Shown: piece after piece, positions 18,025 to 28,345 of the stretch
Numbering within the stretch: position 1 is the first letter of the stretch
How the letters are laid out: every line of letters starts with the position of its first letter
DNA from: an uncultured bacterium
GTDB lineage: Bacteria > Bacillota > Clostridia > TANB77 > CAG-508
Direction of reading: 5' to 3'
Length of the DNA stretch: 64,000 bases
NCBI GenBank assembly: GCA_905215935.1
Contig: CAJMRY010000003.1
Location: 124,001 to 188,000 of the forward strand
Program-made: the position numbers and the translations under genes
Notes under the pieces: model-generated
The model's database searches: none
Told to the model about the DNA's origin: nothing
The model's input: the letters and a program-made list of their open reading frames with translations, nothing else

Positions 18025-20567
18025 ATGGGAAAACATTCTAAAAATACTATAAATATAAAAAGTAGAAAAAAAGATAAAAATAAAATAGATAAGAAACCTA
18101 TAGAAAGAAATATGTCTGAAAAAGAATTAAAAAAATCGTCAAAGAAGCAAAAAAAAGATGCTAAAAAGAATTCTAAACTTAGAAAAAAAATTAAGAAAAT
18201 AATCATTTTTATTATATTAATTTCTATATTAATCTTTGCAATTGTTAAAGGAATATCAATGTATAAATGGCAAACAATCGCTAAAGAAATGATTTCTAAC
18301 ACGAATTCTATTATTGTAGATAAAGATGGAAATACTATTGCAACTCTTGGAAGTGAAAAGATACATAAGAACATCTCATTTTCCGAAATGCCTAGTAACT
18401 TAAAAAATGCTTATGTAGCTATAGAAGATGAAAGATTTTACAAACATCATGGTGTAGATGTAAAAAGAACTGGATCTGCAATCGTGTCTTATATTATACA
18501 TTTTGGTTCTTCATCTTTTGGTGGAAGTTCTATAACCCAGCAATTAGTAAAAAATATAACAGGAAACGATACATCTTCAATATCTAGAAAAGTAGATGAG
18601 TGGTCTAAAGCAGTAGAACTTGAATTTTGCCTATCTAAAGAAGAAATTCTAGAATCTTACTTAAATATAATATATGTTGGACCTAATATTTATGGAGTTG
18701 AAATGGGAGCTAAATATTATTTTAATAAAAGTGCAAAAGACTTAAAGTTAGAAGAATGTGCATATTTAGCTGGCTTAAATCACAGTCCAAATTCTTACAA
18801 TCCATTTGGTGATACAGACCGTGAAGATAAAATAAAGAAAAGAACAAAATTAGTTTTAAATAAAATGTTAGAATTAGAATATATATCTGATGAAGATTAT
18901 AATCAAGCTGTTTCTAATGTAGAAAAAGGATTAAATTTCAAAAAAGGTAATTTGCCTTCAGAAAATGATGCAATATATTCTTATCATACTGACGCTGTAA
19001 TATCTGAGGTTATTTCAGATATATCTAAAGAAAAAAAATTAGACACTACATTTGCTACAAATTATCTAAATAGAGCTGGACTTACAATTTATAGCACCGT
19101 AGATTCCAAAATTCAAAAACAAATGGAAGAAGAATTTGAAAAAAGTAAACATATAATAAAATCTAAAAATGATACTTCTGCAACATCACAAGCTGCAATG
19201 GTTATAATTGATCATACTCGTGGCTATGTAGTTGGATGCGTAGGTGGACTTGGTAAAAAAACTACCTCTAGAGGATTTAATCGTGCAACACAGGGAATTA
19301 GACAAACTGGTTCTTCAAGCAAACCTCTAACAGTCCTTGTTCCTGGTATTGATAAGAAAATATTTACCGCTTCTACTATATTCGATGATAAACAAACAAG
19401 CTTCATTGATAGAAAAAAAGAAAATTATTCTCCTACAAATAATTCTGGTTATTTAGGAAAAATAACTGTAAGAAGAGCTGTCGAATCTTCACAAAATATT
19501 CCATTTGTTGAGATGATGGAAAAAATAACTCCAAGTGCATCTATAAAATATTTAGAAAAGATGGGAATTACAACTTTAACTGAAGAAGATAATAACTTAG
19601 CTCTTGCTTTAGGAGGATTAGATAAAGGAATTAGTCCTCTTGAAATGGCTGGTGCATATAGCACTCTTGCAAATGATCGGAGTATATATAGAACCAATTT
19701 TTTACACAAAGATTACAAATAAAAATGGTAAGACATTAATTACGAAAAAACAAACCAGAAGAAAAGTTATTTCAAACTCTACTGCATTTATAATAAAAGA
19801 TATTCTAACTGAGCCTGTACAGGGTTCACATGGAACAGCAACTAATTGTTCTATATCTGGTATGGATGTTGCAGCAAAAACGGGTACAACAGATGATGAT
19901 TATGATCGTTGGCTTTGTGGATTTACAAATTATTATACAGCTGTTACTTGGTATGGATTTGACTTAAATGAAAATATTGAGTATGGTTCTAATCAAAATC
20001 CAGCTTCAGTATTATGGTCAAGTATTATGAGTTCTATTCATAAAGGACTTTCACGGAAGTAAATTTCAGAAACCAAATAATGTAGTTTCTGCAACCATTT
20101 GCTCATCTACTGGCAAACTTTCGAATGGTCATTGTCTAAATACTTATGAAGAATATTATTTAAAAGGTACTCTTCCATCTCAATGTACAGAACATTCATA
20201 TGGTAATACCACTAATAAAAATAATACTACTAACAATAAAAATACTACTAATAATAATGTTACTAAAAATAATACTACAAATAACTATTCAAATAATTCC
20301 ATTAGTACCCCAAATACAAATACCACTACAAATACTATAAATAATTCTGTAAATAATAATAATCCTATAAACAATACAAACAGTTCTGTAACTAATTCTA
20401 CTAATAATACAAGCACTTCAACTAATACTAGTATAACTAATACTAATAACAATACTAATAACACACATATAAACTCTACAACCAATACTAAACCAACTAA
20501 TTCTACAATATCTAATAGTACAATAACAAATACAACTCCTTCTGAAAATAACAACCAATTAGAATGA
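18025..20567 (+). CDS. Class A penicillin-binding protein (two recoding sites)
   Basis: An 846-residue bifunctional peptidoglycan synthase. A Lys-rich cytoplasmic tail (1-57) and one membrane helix (59-78) precede a GT51 glycosyltransferase domain (EDERFYKHHGVD, GGSSITQQLVKN, YLNIIYVG). The transpeptidase domain has the SSSK tetrad, SSQN and KTGTT. A Cys-containing linker leads to a long Asn/Thr-rich, low-complexity tail (about the last 110 residues). The zero frame breaks at CGG 19678 (before the KTGTT motif) and again at CGG 20054. With both C bases skipped the frame is open to TGA 20567. Confidence 0.92.
19678..19680 (+). other. CGG +1 recoding site 1, PBP
   Basis: Zero frame AAT GAT CGG AGT; +1 gives AAT GAT GGA GTA TAT (N-D-G-V-Y), a normal PBP sequence that leads to the KTGTT motif. 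Confidence 0.92.
20054..20056 (+). other. CGG +1 recoding site 2, PBP
   Basis: Frame TCA CGG AAG TAA would stop; +1 gives TCA GGA AGT AAA TTT and a further 170 codons. Confidence 0.88.
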
Positions 20568-20668
20568 CATTTTCACTTATATAAAATTTCAATAAAACAT
20601 AAAATCACTAGTTATTAGCTGTAATAAAGCATTTGTTAAAGCTAAAGTTTTTTAAATGGTATTTAACA

Positions 20669-20728
20669 AAAAGACACTTTATTGGTATAATATTTTTCTA
20701 AAAATTAATACCAATGAAGTGTCTTTTA
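20669..20728. terminator. Bidirectional terminator
   Basis: AAAAGACACTT-ATTGGTAT and ATACCAAT-AAGTGTCTTTT arms between the convergent PBP and S66 genes. Confidence 0.75.
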
Positions 20729-20731
20729 ATA

Positions 20732-21751
20732 CTATTCAAATATTGTTTCTATTTTTCCTCTTCTATTTTCATAACTAATATCTAATATGCCACCATTAAC
20801 AATTGGCATTTGTGGTGCTATATGACCTATATCAACATCATATATTATAGGAACATTTAAATCTTTTAAAGCTTCTAAAACAGCCTCATGAAATTTTATT
20901 CCATAATCTTCTCTTACAAAAAGTGGTCTACCAAATAAAATACCTGTACAATTATCAAAATATCCTGCATTCTTCATTTGCCACAAATTTCTTACAACTT
21001 GACTGCTACTCATTTCATATACTTCTAGAAACCACAAAATGCCATCAGATTTATATTTATTTATATATTGTTTAACATGGTCATATTTAGTACCAATTAA
21101 GTTTATAATATCATCCATACATCCACCTATACTTCTCCCACGGAAATTCAATTTTTCTTCCCCTCTTAAGCTTTTCCATGAAGACTCTAAAGTTAATTCA
21201 TATTCAGCTAATTCGTCATTTCTATTAAATTTACTTTCTTTATTTTCACATTTGCAAAAACTTTCTTGAACTACATTTTTTCCTTCCATTATTTTAATTG
21301 AATCTGTTAAATTTTTATATAAATTTCTCATCCCATAAGCCTTTATGTTTGGACCATAAATAGTAGCAATATCAAGCATTGTAGTAAATATAAAAGATAA
21401 AGTTGTAATATTCGAATACCCTTGTATCCATTTTATTTCTGTATTAGAAATTTTGCTAAAATCTAAATATTCCAAAATTTCGCATAAAAATTCTCCCCCT
21501 GTCGCCATTATAATGGACGATACTTCATTATTATTCCATAACTCCATAAACTCATTTGCTCTTATTTTAGCATCTGCACTTCTTCCCATTTCACTATTTC
21601 TAACATTTTCAGTTTCTATATATTTATATCCTATTTTATTTAGATTATATTTTACATTATTTAATCTAATAAAATCCCTTTCTTTTATACCTGCTGATGG
21701 TGCTGTAACACCTATTGTATCACCTTTTTTTATAAATTCTGGATATCTCAT
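20732..21751 (-). CDS. S66 family peptidase (LD-carboxypeptidase / MccF-like)
   Basis: A 339-residue protein of the S66 fold: TAPSAGI near the start, ATGGEFLCEIL where the nucleophile elbow lies (about 83-93), a Glu in WFLEVYEMSS and a His in DVDIGHIAPQMPIVNGG. Classical members have Ser in the elbow (GG-D-D-S); here the aligned residues are GGEFLC, so activity may differ. Related enzymes cleave muropeptides or peptide-nucleotide antibiotics. Frame intact, no in-phase CGG. Confidence 0.75.
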   Translation of the reverse strand: MRYPEFIKKGDTIGVTAPSAGIKERDFIRLNNVKYNLNKIGYKYIETENVRNSEMGRSADAKIRANEFMELWNNNEVSSIIMATGGEFLCEILEYLDFSKISNTEIKWIQGYSNITTLSFIFTTMLDIATIYGPNIKAYGMRNLYKNLTDSIKIMEGKNVVQESFCKCENKESKFNRNDELAEYELTLESSWKSLRGEEKLNFRGRSIGGCMDDIINLIGTKYDHVKQYINKYKSDGILWFLEVYEMSSSQVVRNLWQMKNAGYFDNCTGILFGRPLFVREDYGIKFHEAVLEALKDLNVPIIYDVDIGHIAPQMPIVNGGILDISYENRRGKIETIFE

Positions 21752-21949
21752 AACCCCACTCCTTTAATCAATTCGAAATTATTTAAATAACTTTCTAAAA
21801 AATACACTTTTATTACTATTTTTTGTAGCTTTTTCTTCTGATATGCTAACATAGTACTAAATTTTTTTCAAGCTTATATTTCTCTAGTTGATTTAATTAT
21901 GTAAATATGCTATACTTATTTTTATATTTATATAAGAGGAGTTTACGTT

Positions 21950-22666
21950 ATGAAAAAAATATTAATTATAACTCAAGACGAAATTAATAATGGACAAAAC
22001 AAATCTTTATTTGATGAAAGCATTTCTTTTTTTAAAGACATTGCTTCAAATCCAGATTTATCATATACACAATTAGGATGTTTTGAACATCAAAATGGTC
22101 TACTCGATAATATAATACACACATATCTAGATAATAGTAATAGACATGCTAATATTATTTTCGATTCACCTGATAATATAAATGCATTTAACAAAGCTTT
22201 TCCTAAAAAAACAGAAGAACAATTTTATAAAGAAGTTTTTAAAACGCAAAGAGGTATAAGTGTCTCAAATATAAGAAAAATGGCACCATTAAAAAATTAT
22301 AACTCAAAGATTAATATTTCATATTACTTTAATAAAACTCCTGAATCTATATGTAATAATTTTAATTATGTTATATTACATCATGGTGGTAGTAAATTAC
22401 TTTATTACTTTACTGTATTAAATCAATTTTTATTTACATCTGCTGATGAACAGTTAAATTTTAAAAAATTAATTTTAATAAATAAAAATCATTTATTTGA
22501 TAACTTATTAGCACAATATAAAGTTTTTTCCAAGTTTGGAATTGAAAAAAATGGTATAAATGAAAATGTCCAAGTAGTAGAATCTTTGTCTAAATGTTTA
22601 GACTTATTAGAACAAGATACAATATATACTCCACATTCTTTTCAAAATCAATTTACTATAGATTAA
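21950..22666 (+). CDS. Unknown cytoplasmic protein, possibly Rossmann-like
   Basis: A 238-residue protein starting MKKILIITQDEINNGQNK. A central segment with HHGGSKLLYYFTVLNQFL and FKKLILINKNHLFDNLL resembles the nucleotide-binding half of LOG (lysine-decarboxylase-like) proteins, but the key PGGxGT motif is absent. I treat that as weak similarity only. RBS is AAGAGGAG. It has its own promoter region and no close partner gene. Confidence 0.5.
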   Translation: MKKILIITQDEINNGQNKSLFDESISFFKDIASNPDLSYTQLGCFEHQNGLLDNIIHTYLDNSNRHANIIFDSPDNINAFNKAFPKKTEEQFYKEVFKTQRGISVSNIRKMAPLKNYNSKINISYYFNKTPESICNNFNYVILHHGGSKLLYYFTVLNQFLFTSADEQLNFKKLILINKNHLFDNLLAQYKVFSKFGIEKNGINENVQVVESLSKCLDLLEQDTIYTPHSFQNQFTID

Positions 22667-22800
22667 TATTAACTTATTTTTATAGATATTGTAAGATAAC
22701 TTACTAAATATAAAACATTTTTGTTTTATAAAAAATTGATATTATATTCTATATTTATTTGCAAATTATTAACCATATAATTTTTCTATTGTACTATAGT

Positions 22801-22840
22801 AAATAGCACTTTAATACATTAAAATATTAAAGTGCTATTT
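22801..22840. terminator. Bidirectional terminator
   Basis: AAATAGCACTTTAATA and TATTAAAGTGCTATTT are perfect 16-bp arms between convergent genes. Confidence 0.85.
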
Positions 22841-22874
22841 TATTTAATTTAGTTAAAATTTAACTTTACATTAT

Positions 22875-23793
22875 TTAATTTTCTTTAGATTCTTCTATTT
22901 GTTTTTGTTCTTTCTTTTCCATCACACTTTTGAATTTCTGAAGTCCTAATATTACTGCTCCACCTATTAAGAAAAATACAATACTAAATGTACTAAAACT
23001 CATTGGATCTTTTGGAACTTCTAATGTTGTTGGTCCTAGTATTACAGGATATATAGAACCAATCATTAATCCAATTATAAGATAAATAGTTTGTGATCTA
23101 TATTTTTCTAAACATTTTTTTATTAATTTAATTGTAGTTACAATACCTGTAATTATTCCAAGTCCAAATACTACTAATATTGGAAAATATGCAAAATTTA
23201 AATGTAAAAATTCTTTTATAGCTGAAATTATTGGTATATATAAACCAAATATTAGTAATAATGTAGAACCAGATATTCCTGGTAATACCATTGCAGATAT
23301 AGCAACCATTGCAACTAAAAACACATAAATTATTAATCCTAAATTTAAACTTCCAGCTGCAACATTTATACCTTCACCAGATGCTGGATTTACCACAGAA
23401 ATAACTACAACTAATGCAATTCCTAAAACAGTAAAAATTATATTTTTGTATTTATTTTTTAAATTAAGTTTTTCATCTTTTATAACAATAGGAATTGCAA
23501 ATATAATAAATCCTAAAAATAGAGAACTTATTTTATAAATTTGTGCATCAAAAATATTTGCAAGAACTAATACCGATAAAATAAATCCGGGCACCCCAAC
23601 CAATTACTAATTTAAGTAAAAATAAAATTGCTTCTTTTCTCTTTTTTTTATCTTTTTCCATTAAACTATTTAATGAATTTATAAATTTATCATAAAACCC
23701 CAATAAAAACGCAACTGTTCCTCCTGATACTCCTGGTACACTATCAGCAAGTGCCATACAAAAACCTCTAATAAACTGAATTATATAGTTCAT
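22875..23793 (-). CDS. DUF368 membrane protein, polyprenyl-phosphate transporter type (recoded)
   Basis: A 305-residue polytopic membrane protein. The N-terminus has the DUF368 signature ALADSVPGVSGGTVAFLLG and a repeat of it occurs later (MVLPGISGSTLLLIFGLY). Members of this family recycle undecaprenyl phosphate across the membrane for cell-wall synthesis. The zero frame breaks at CGG 23587-23589 after VIGWGA; the +1 reading gives G-F-I-L-S-V and continues to the stop at 22875. Confidence 0.88.
23587..23589 (-). other. CGG +1 recoding site, DUF368 gene
   Basis: Zero frame GGT GCC CGG ATT; +1 gives GGT GCC GGA TTT ATT (G-A-G-F-I). Confidence 0.9.
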
Positions 23794-24051
23794 ATCTTTT
23801 CTCTCCTTATTTCATCATTTAGTACTTTTTACATACAAATAATAGTATAATATAAGTTTACTTGTTTGCCTAGTACTTTTTTAAATTATTTAATGCTTTT
23901 TGATAAATCACATTATACTAAAAAGTACATACTAACATAACAATAGTCAATATAATTGTAAATTATAAATTTAATTTTTCAAAATATATTTACTTTCTAT
24001 TTTTTATGTTATAATAAAATTATATCTAAAAATAAAGGAGGAATTTTTCTA

Positions 24052-26178
24052 ATGAAAAACAAAAAAATACTTATTATACCAATTATTCTAATCATTTTAT
24101 TGGTATTAGGTGCAGGAGCATCTGCAATTATTTACTTTCAAACAGACTTATTTAAGTCACCAAAACAACTATTTTTTAAATATTTAGGAGACTCTATCGA
24201 TTTTGATAAAGAATTTGATTATGACAAATTTTTAGCAGAATATAAAGAAAAAACTGAATATTCCTACACTGCTAATGGAGAAATCACAACTTCTTTAGAT
24301 TATACTCCATCAGAAAATAATTCGGCTAATCTTACAGGTTCATCAACTACAAAGATTTCAAATTCTGCAAAAGATACTATAACTAATTTAAAAGATTCTT
24401 TAAATAATGCAAAAATACAATATTCTGCAGAATCAATACCTACTAAACAAAAATATCATATGAGTATTAAGCCTATTTATAATGATACAGAAATAACTAA
24501 TTTAGAATTATTATCAAGTGGTGAGAACTATGGTATTAAATGCACAGATTTATATGATAAATATATCTATATAGAAAACAATAATTTGAAGTCTTTGGCT
24601 TCTAAATTTGGATTAAATTCATCTATGTTAAATATGATACCAGATAAAATACAAAAAACAGATCCATATGAACTTTTATTTATAGCACCAGAAACAAGAA
24701 AACAAATTAGCGAAAAATATACTAAATTATTAGATAACAAATTAACAAAAGATATGTTCTCTAAGCAAAAAAATATATCTACATCTGTAAATGGCGAAAA
24801 TGTAAAGACTAATAGCTATACTTTAACTATAAATGGAGAACAAGCTTATGACATATTATTAAGCTTTTTACAGGAATTAAAAGAAGATGATGTAACCTTA
24901 GATTTACTTATTCAAAAAATGGAACAATCTGGTATAAAAGAATCTTTTGAAAATGGCTACAATGGATACTCTTCTAGATCTTCTTTAACAACATATAATA
25001 GTAACTCTACTAAAAAATCAAACATAACATTAGACAAAGATTACTTAAAAGATATGATTCAAGAAGCAATTGATAACTTAAAAGATGATAAATCATCATT
25101 TAGTGCTGATGATAAAATCTCATTTACAGCACACTCACATAAAAATAAATTTGTAAAACTAGAAATAACAAATAGCGAAGATACTGATAAGATGAGTATA
25201 GAGATAACAAATAATAAAAAAGATAAACTTATCACATTAAATCATAAAGATACTACCATCTTAAAAGCTAATTATTCAATTTCAAAGGATAAAGCTAATC
25301 TAGTCTTAAATGCATATGATGATAGTGATGAAATTTTTGTTATTACAGCAGAATATGGAAAAAATAACACAAAATTAAACTTCAAAACAGAATCTGATGA
25401 TACATCTATAGAAATGAATATAGAAACAAATGGAGAAATTGGAAAAGGAACTGTTAATACTACAGGCTATTTAAATATTCAAACAGATGATACTAAGTTA
25501 CAATTAAATATTAATCAAAATACAAACTACACAGATAATGTTAATATAGATGACCTAACATCAAATAATGGTGAACTTTTAAACCAAATGTCTAATACAA
25601 AAATGAATTCTCTTGTTAAAGAAATATCTGATAACTTCCAAAAAGTTTTACCAGAAAAAGCAAAAATTTTAGGAATTGAAATTCCAGATAATACTACAAA
25701 CAACAATGGTGGAGACAATAATATTATTAATCAAAAAGATTTAACTGGATATACAGTTTATACACATTCATCTGGAGTACAATTTGCTTATCCAGAAGCC
25801 TGGAAATCTTTAAGTACCTCTTCATCTAAACCAGTATTTAGTAACTCAGAAAATGGAACAAATGTAAACTTACTTTCTGAAACTGTACCAACTGGATATG
25901 ATCTAAAATCTTATATGAATGCTTCAATATCAAATGTCAAAACTCAAATGAGTAATAAACTTGATGGAGATATTGAAAATCAATATGTAAAATTAAATGG
26001 AAAAGATGCTTCAATTATTACTTATATTCTAACTCAAAATAATACTAAAGTTAGAATTAAACAAGTATGTTTTATAGATGATAATACAGCATATATTTTA
26101 ACAACAGCCGCTCTTGAAGATAATTACTCTCAAGACTCAGAAATAATAAACAACATCATTAGTTCATTTAAAAAATAA
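24052..26178 (+). CDS. Exported protein with C-terminal DcrB/PsbP-like domain
   Basis: A 708-residue protein with an N-terminal membrane anchor (residues 5-28) and a long extracellular region of beta-rich, Asn/Thr/Lys-rich sequence. The last about 135 residues (GVQFAYPEAWKSLST onward, ending IISSFKK) have the form of the DcrB/PsbP-like family. The main body resembles extracellular proteins of unknown role found in Clostridia. RBS is AAGGAGG. Its one CGG (TCG-GCT) is out of phase. Confidence 0.65.
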   Translation: MKNKKILIIPIILIILLVLGAGASAIIYFQTDLFKSPKQLFFKYLGDSIDFDKEFDYDKFLAEYKEKTEYSYTANGEITTSLDYTPSENNSANLTGSSTTKISNSAKDTITNLKDSLNNAKIQYSAESIPTKQKYHMSIKPIYNDTEITNLELLSSGENYGIKCTDLYDKYIYIENNNLKSLASKFGLNSSMLNMIPDKIQKTDPYELLFIAPETRKQISEKYTKLLDNKLTKDMFSKQKNISTSVNGENVKTNSYTLTINGEQAYDILLSFLQELKEDDVTLDLLIQKMEQSGIKESFENGYNGYSSRSSLTTYNSNSTKKSNITLDKDYLKDMIQEAIDNLKDDKSSFSADDKISFTAHSHKNKFVKLEITNSEDTDKMSIEITNNKKDKLITLNHKDTTILKANYSISKDKANLVLNAYDDSDEIFVITAEYGKNNTKLNFKTESDDTSIEMNIETNGEIGKGTVNTTGYLNIQTDDTKLQLNINQNTNYTDNVNIDDLTSNNGELLNQMSNTKMNSLVKEISDNFQKVLPEKAKILGIEIPDNTTNNNGGDNNIINQKDLTGYTVYTHSSGVQFAYPEAWKSLSTSSSKPVFSNSENGTNVNLLSETVPTGYDLKSYMNASISNVKTQMSNKLDGDIENQYVKLNGKDASIITYILTQNNTKVRIKQVCFIDDNTAYILTTAALEDNYSQDSEIINNIISSFKK

Positions 26179-26440
26179 ATTAAAATAAATATTGTGTGCA
26201 CTTATTTTATATAGTAAGAAATCTACATTAGTTCCATTTAGCTCTATACTAAAATTCTCACATTATATATAAAAATAATACAAATTAACATATAAATTAA
26301 TTTGTATTATTTTTATATTCATTATTAAATTATTTGTAATATAGTAATTTTGAATTTTTAATATAAACTATTTCAGAATATAAAGCAAAATTTTTCATAT
26401 TTTATAATCTTTTATATATCATAATAATTAAAATGTTATA

Positions 26441-27826
26441 CTAAAATTCTATTTTCTCACTAATCCATTTTTCTACATCTTCTATTTTAAGTCTTATTTG
26501 TTCCATTGTATCTCTATCTCTTATAGTTACAGTATTATCTTCTAAGCTTTGAAAATCTATTGTTACACAATATGGAGTTCCAATTTCATCTTCTCTTCTA
26601 TAGCGTTTTCCTATACTTCCTGCTTCATCATAATCACACATAAATTTCTTTGACAAGTTTTCGTATACCTCACATGCTTTTTCGCTAAGCTTTTTAGAAA
26701 GCGGAAGGACAGCTACTTTATATGGGGCTAAGGCTGGATGTAAATGTAATACTGTTCTTGTATCCCCTTTAGCTATTTCTTCTTCTTCATAACTGTTACA
26801 TAAAAATGCTAATGCTACTCTGTCACATCCAAGTGATGGTTCTATACAAAATGGTACATATTTTTCATTTGTTTCTGGATCTAAATATGACATATCTTGT
26901 TTTGAATGTTCCATATGTCTAGATAAATCATAGTTTGTTCTTGAGGCTATTCCCCATAATTCTCCCCATCCAAAAGGAAATGCAAATTCAATATCAGTTG
27001 TAGCATTACTATAAAATACAAGTTCTTCTTTACTATGATCACGAAGACGAATATTTTCTTCTTGCATGCCTAAGTTCAATAGCCAATTTTTACAGAAACT
27101 TCTCCAATAATCAAACCATTCAATTTCAGTTCCTGGTTTGCAGAAAAATTCAAGTTCCATTTGTTCAAATTCACGTGTTCTAAATGTGAAATTACCTGGA
27201 GTAATTTCATTTCTAAAAGCCTTTCCAATTTGTGCTATTCCCATTGGCATTTTCCTTCTAGTAGTTCTTTGTACATTCTTAAAGTTGACAAAAATACCTT
27301 GAGCAGTTTCTGGTCTTAAATAGATTTCTGATGCCCCATCTTCTGTAACACCTTGGAATGTTTTAAACATTAAATTGAATTTTCTAATAGATGTAAAATT
27401 ATGTTCCCCACAATTTGGACATGGTATATTATTATCATCCATAAATTTAATCATTTCCTCATCAGACATTCCATCCGCTATCATATCCTTTCCATTGCTA
27501 TGTGCCCATTCTTCAATTAATTTATCTGCTCTATGTCTCGTTTTACATTCCTTACAGTCAATTAATGGGTCACTAAAACCTCCAACATGTCCTGACGCAA
27601 CCCAAGTCTCTGGATTCATTAAAATTGCAGCATCTAGTCCTACATTATATTTACTTTCTTGTATAAATTTCTTTCTCCATGCTTTTTTTATATTATTTTT
27701 AAGTTCAACTCCTAATGGTCCATAATCCCAAGTATTTGCTAATCCTCCATAAATCTCTGAGCCTGCATAAATATACCCTCTGTTTTTACAAAGTGATACT
27801 ATTTTTTCCATTGTTAATTTTTCCAT
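26441..27826 (-). CDS. glyS: Glycyl-tRNA synthetase, homodimeric class II
   Basis: A 461-residue alpha2-type glycyl-tRNA synthetase. Motif 1 to 3 regions are visible: FKNVQRTTRRKMP with FRNEITPGNFTFRTREFEQMELEFF (motif 2) and SLGCDRVALAFL (motif 3). The C-terminal anticodon domain begins at KVAVLPLS. It charges tRNA-Gly, the tRNA that would deliver glycine at every recoded site if GGN is read. A T-box leader controls it. No in-phase CGG. Confidence 0.95.
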   Translation of the reverse strand: MEKLTMEKIVSLCKNRGYIYAGSEIYGGLANTWDYGPLGVELKNNIKKAWRKKFIQESKYNVGLDAAILMNPETWVASGHVGGFSDPLIDCKECKTRHRADKLIEEWAHSNGKDMIADGMSDEEMIKFMDDNNIPCPNCGEHNFTSIRKFNLMFKTFQGVTEDGASEIYLRPETAQGIFVNFKNVQRTTRRKMPMGIAQIGKAFRNEITPGNFTFRTREFEQMELEFFCKPGTEIEWFDYWRSFCKNWLLNLGMQEENIRLRDHSKEELVFYSNATTDIEFAFPFGWGELWGIASRTNYDLSRHMEHSKQDMSYLDPETNEKYVPFCIEPSLGCDRVALAFLCNSYEEEEIAKGDTRTVLHLHPALAPYKVAVLPLSKKLSEKACEVYENLSKKFMCDYDEAGSIGKRYRREDEIGTPYCVTIDFQSLEDNTVTIRDRDTMEQIRLKIEDVEKWISEKIEF

Positions 27827-27949
27827 AAAATACCTCCTATATAAATATTATTGCTATAGTTTAGAATAAAGTATAAGTACTATTTTATTTTTAATTATAT
27901 ATCTCTTTTTAGTTTTTGTTATTTACAATATTAATAATATAGCATAAAA

Positions 27950-28179
27950 TCAAAAAAACTTTCATCCCAAACTCTAGCTTAAATTTAATAGCTAGGGACG
28001 AAAGTTTATAGTTTTCCGCGGTTCCACCCTAATTGATAATTCGTAAAAAATTATCCTCTTTATTATATTTTAGCTCCAAAGCTCCCCATATATTTATTAT
28101 TATTAGCTTTTCACCAACTGCTAATTCTCTTTTTAATAATAAAATTATATTTTTTCTTCTTCATCACTAATATTTAACT
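27950..28179 (-). ncRNA. T-box riboswitch leader of glyS
   Basis: The minus strand has the conserved antiterminator AGGGTGGAACCGCGG (about 28015-28030) followed by a terminator (CTTTCGTCCCTAGC with GCTAGAGTTTGGGATGAAAG, then T run, about 27953-28006). Upstream, stem I has the apical AGCAGTTGGTGAAAAGCT and the GGAGCTTTGGAGC segment. The likely specifier is GGA (28083-28085), a glycine codon. Confidence 0.88.
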
Positions 28180-28185
28180 TTAATT

Positions 28186-28214
28186 ATTTTACCAGCTCTA
28201 TATTATAAAGTCAA
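28186..28214 (-). promoter_or_regulatory. Promoter of the glyS T-box transcript
   Basis: Minus strand TTGACT (28209-28214), 17-bp spacer, TAAAAT (28186-28191). The stretch 28215-28345 has a repeated TTTGCAAATT but no gene. Confidence 0.7.
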
Positions 28215-28345
28215 TAAATTTTATAATAAATAGTTAATGTTTGCAAATTTGCATTTACTTTTTTACTTGACAATGTTTGCAAATTAATGGTTACTATTCA
28301 GACTTAATTTTAAAATCACATATAAAATTAGTCCGTAGCCTGTAT

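Noticed and set aside
20220..20560. AAT/ACT-rich tract as a DNA repeat or CRISPR
   Set aside because: It is the in-frame Asn/Thr-rich tail of the PBP after two recoding events; no spaced identical repeats.
21950..22666. Annotation as a LOG cytokinin-activating enzyme
   Set aside because: The PGGxGT motif is missing; similarity is limited to a general nucleotide-binding look.
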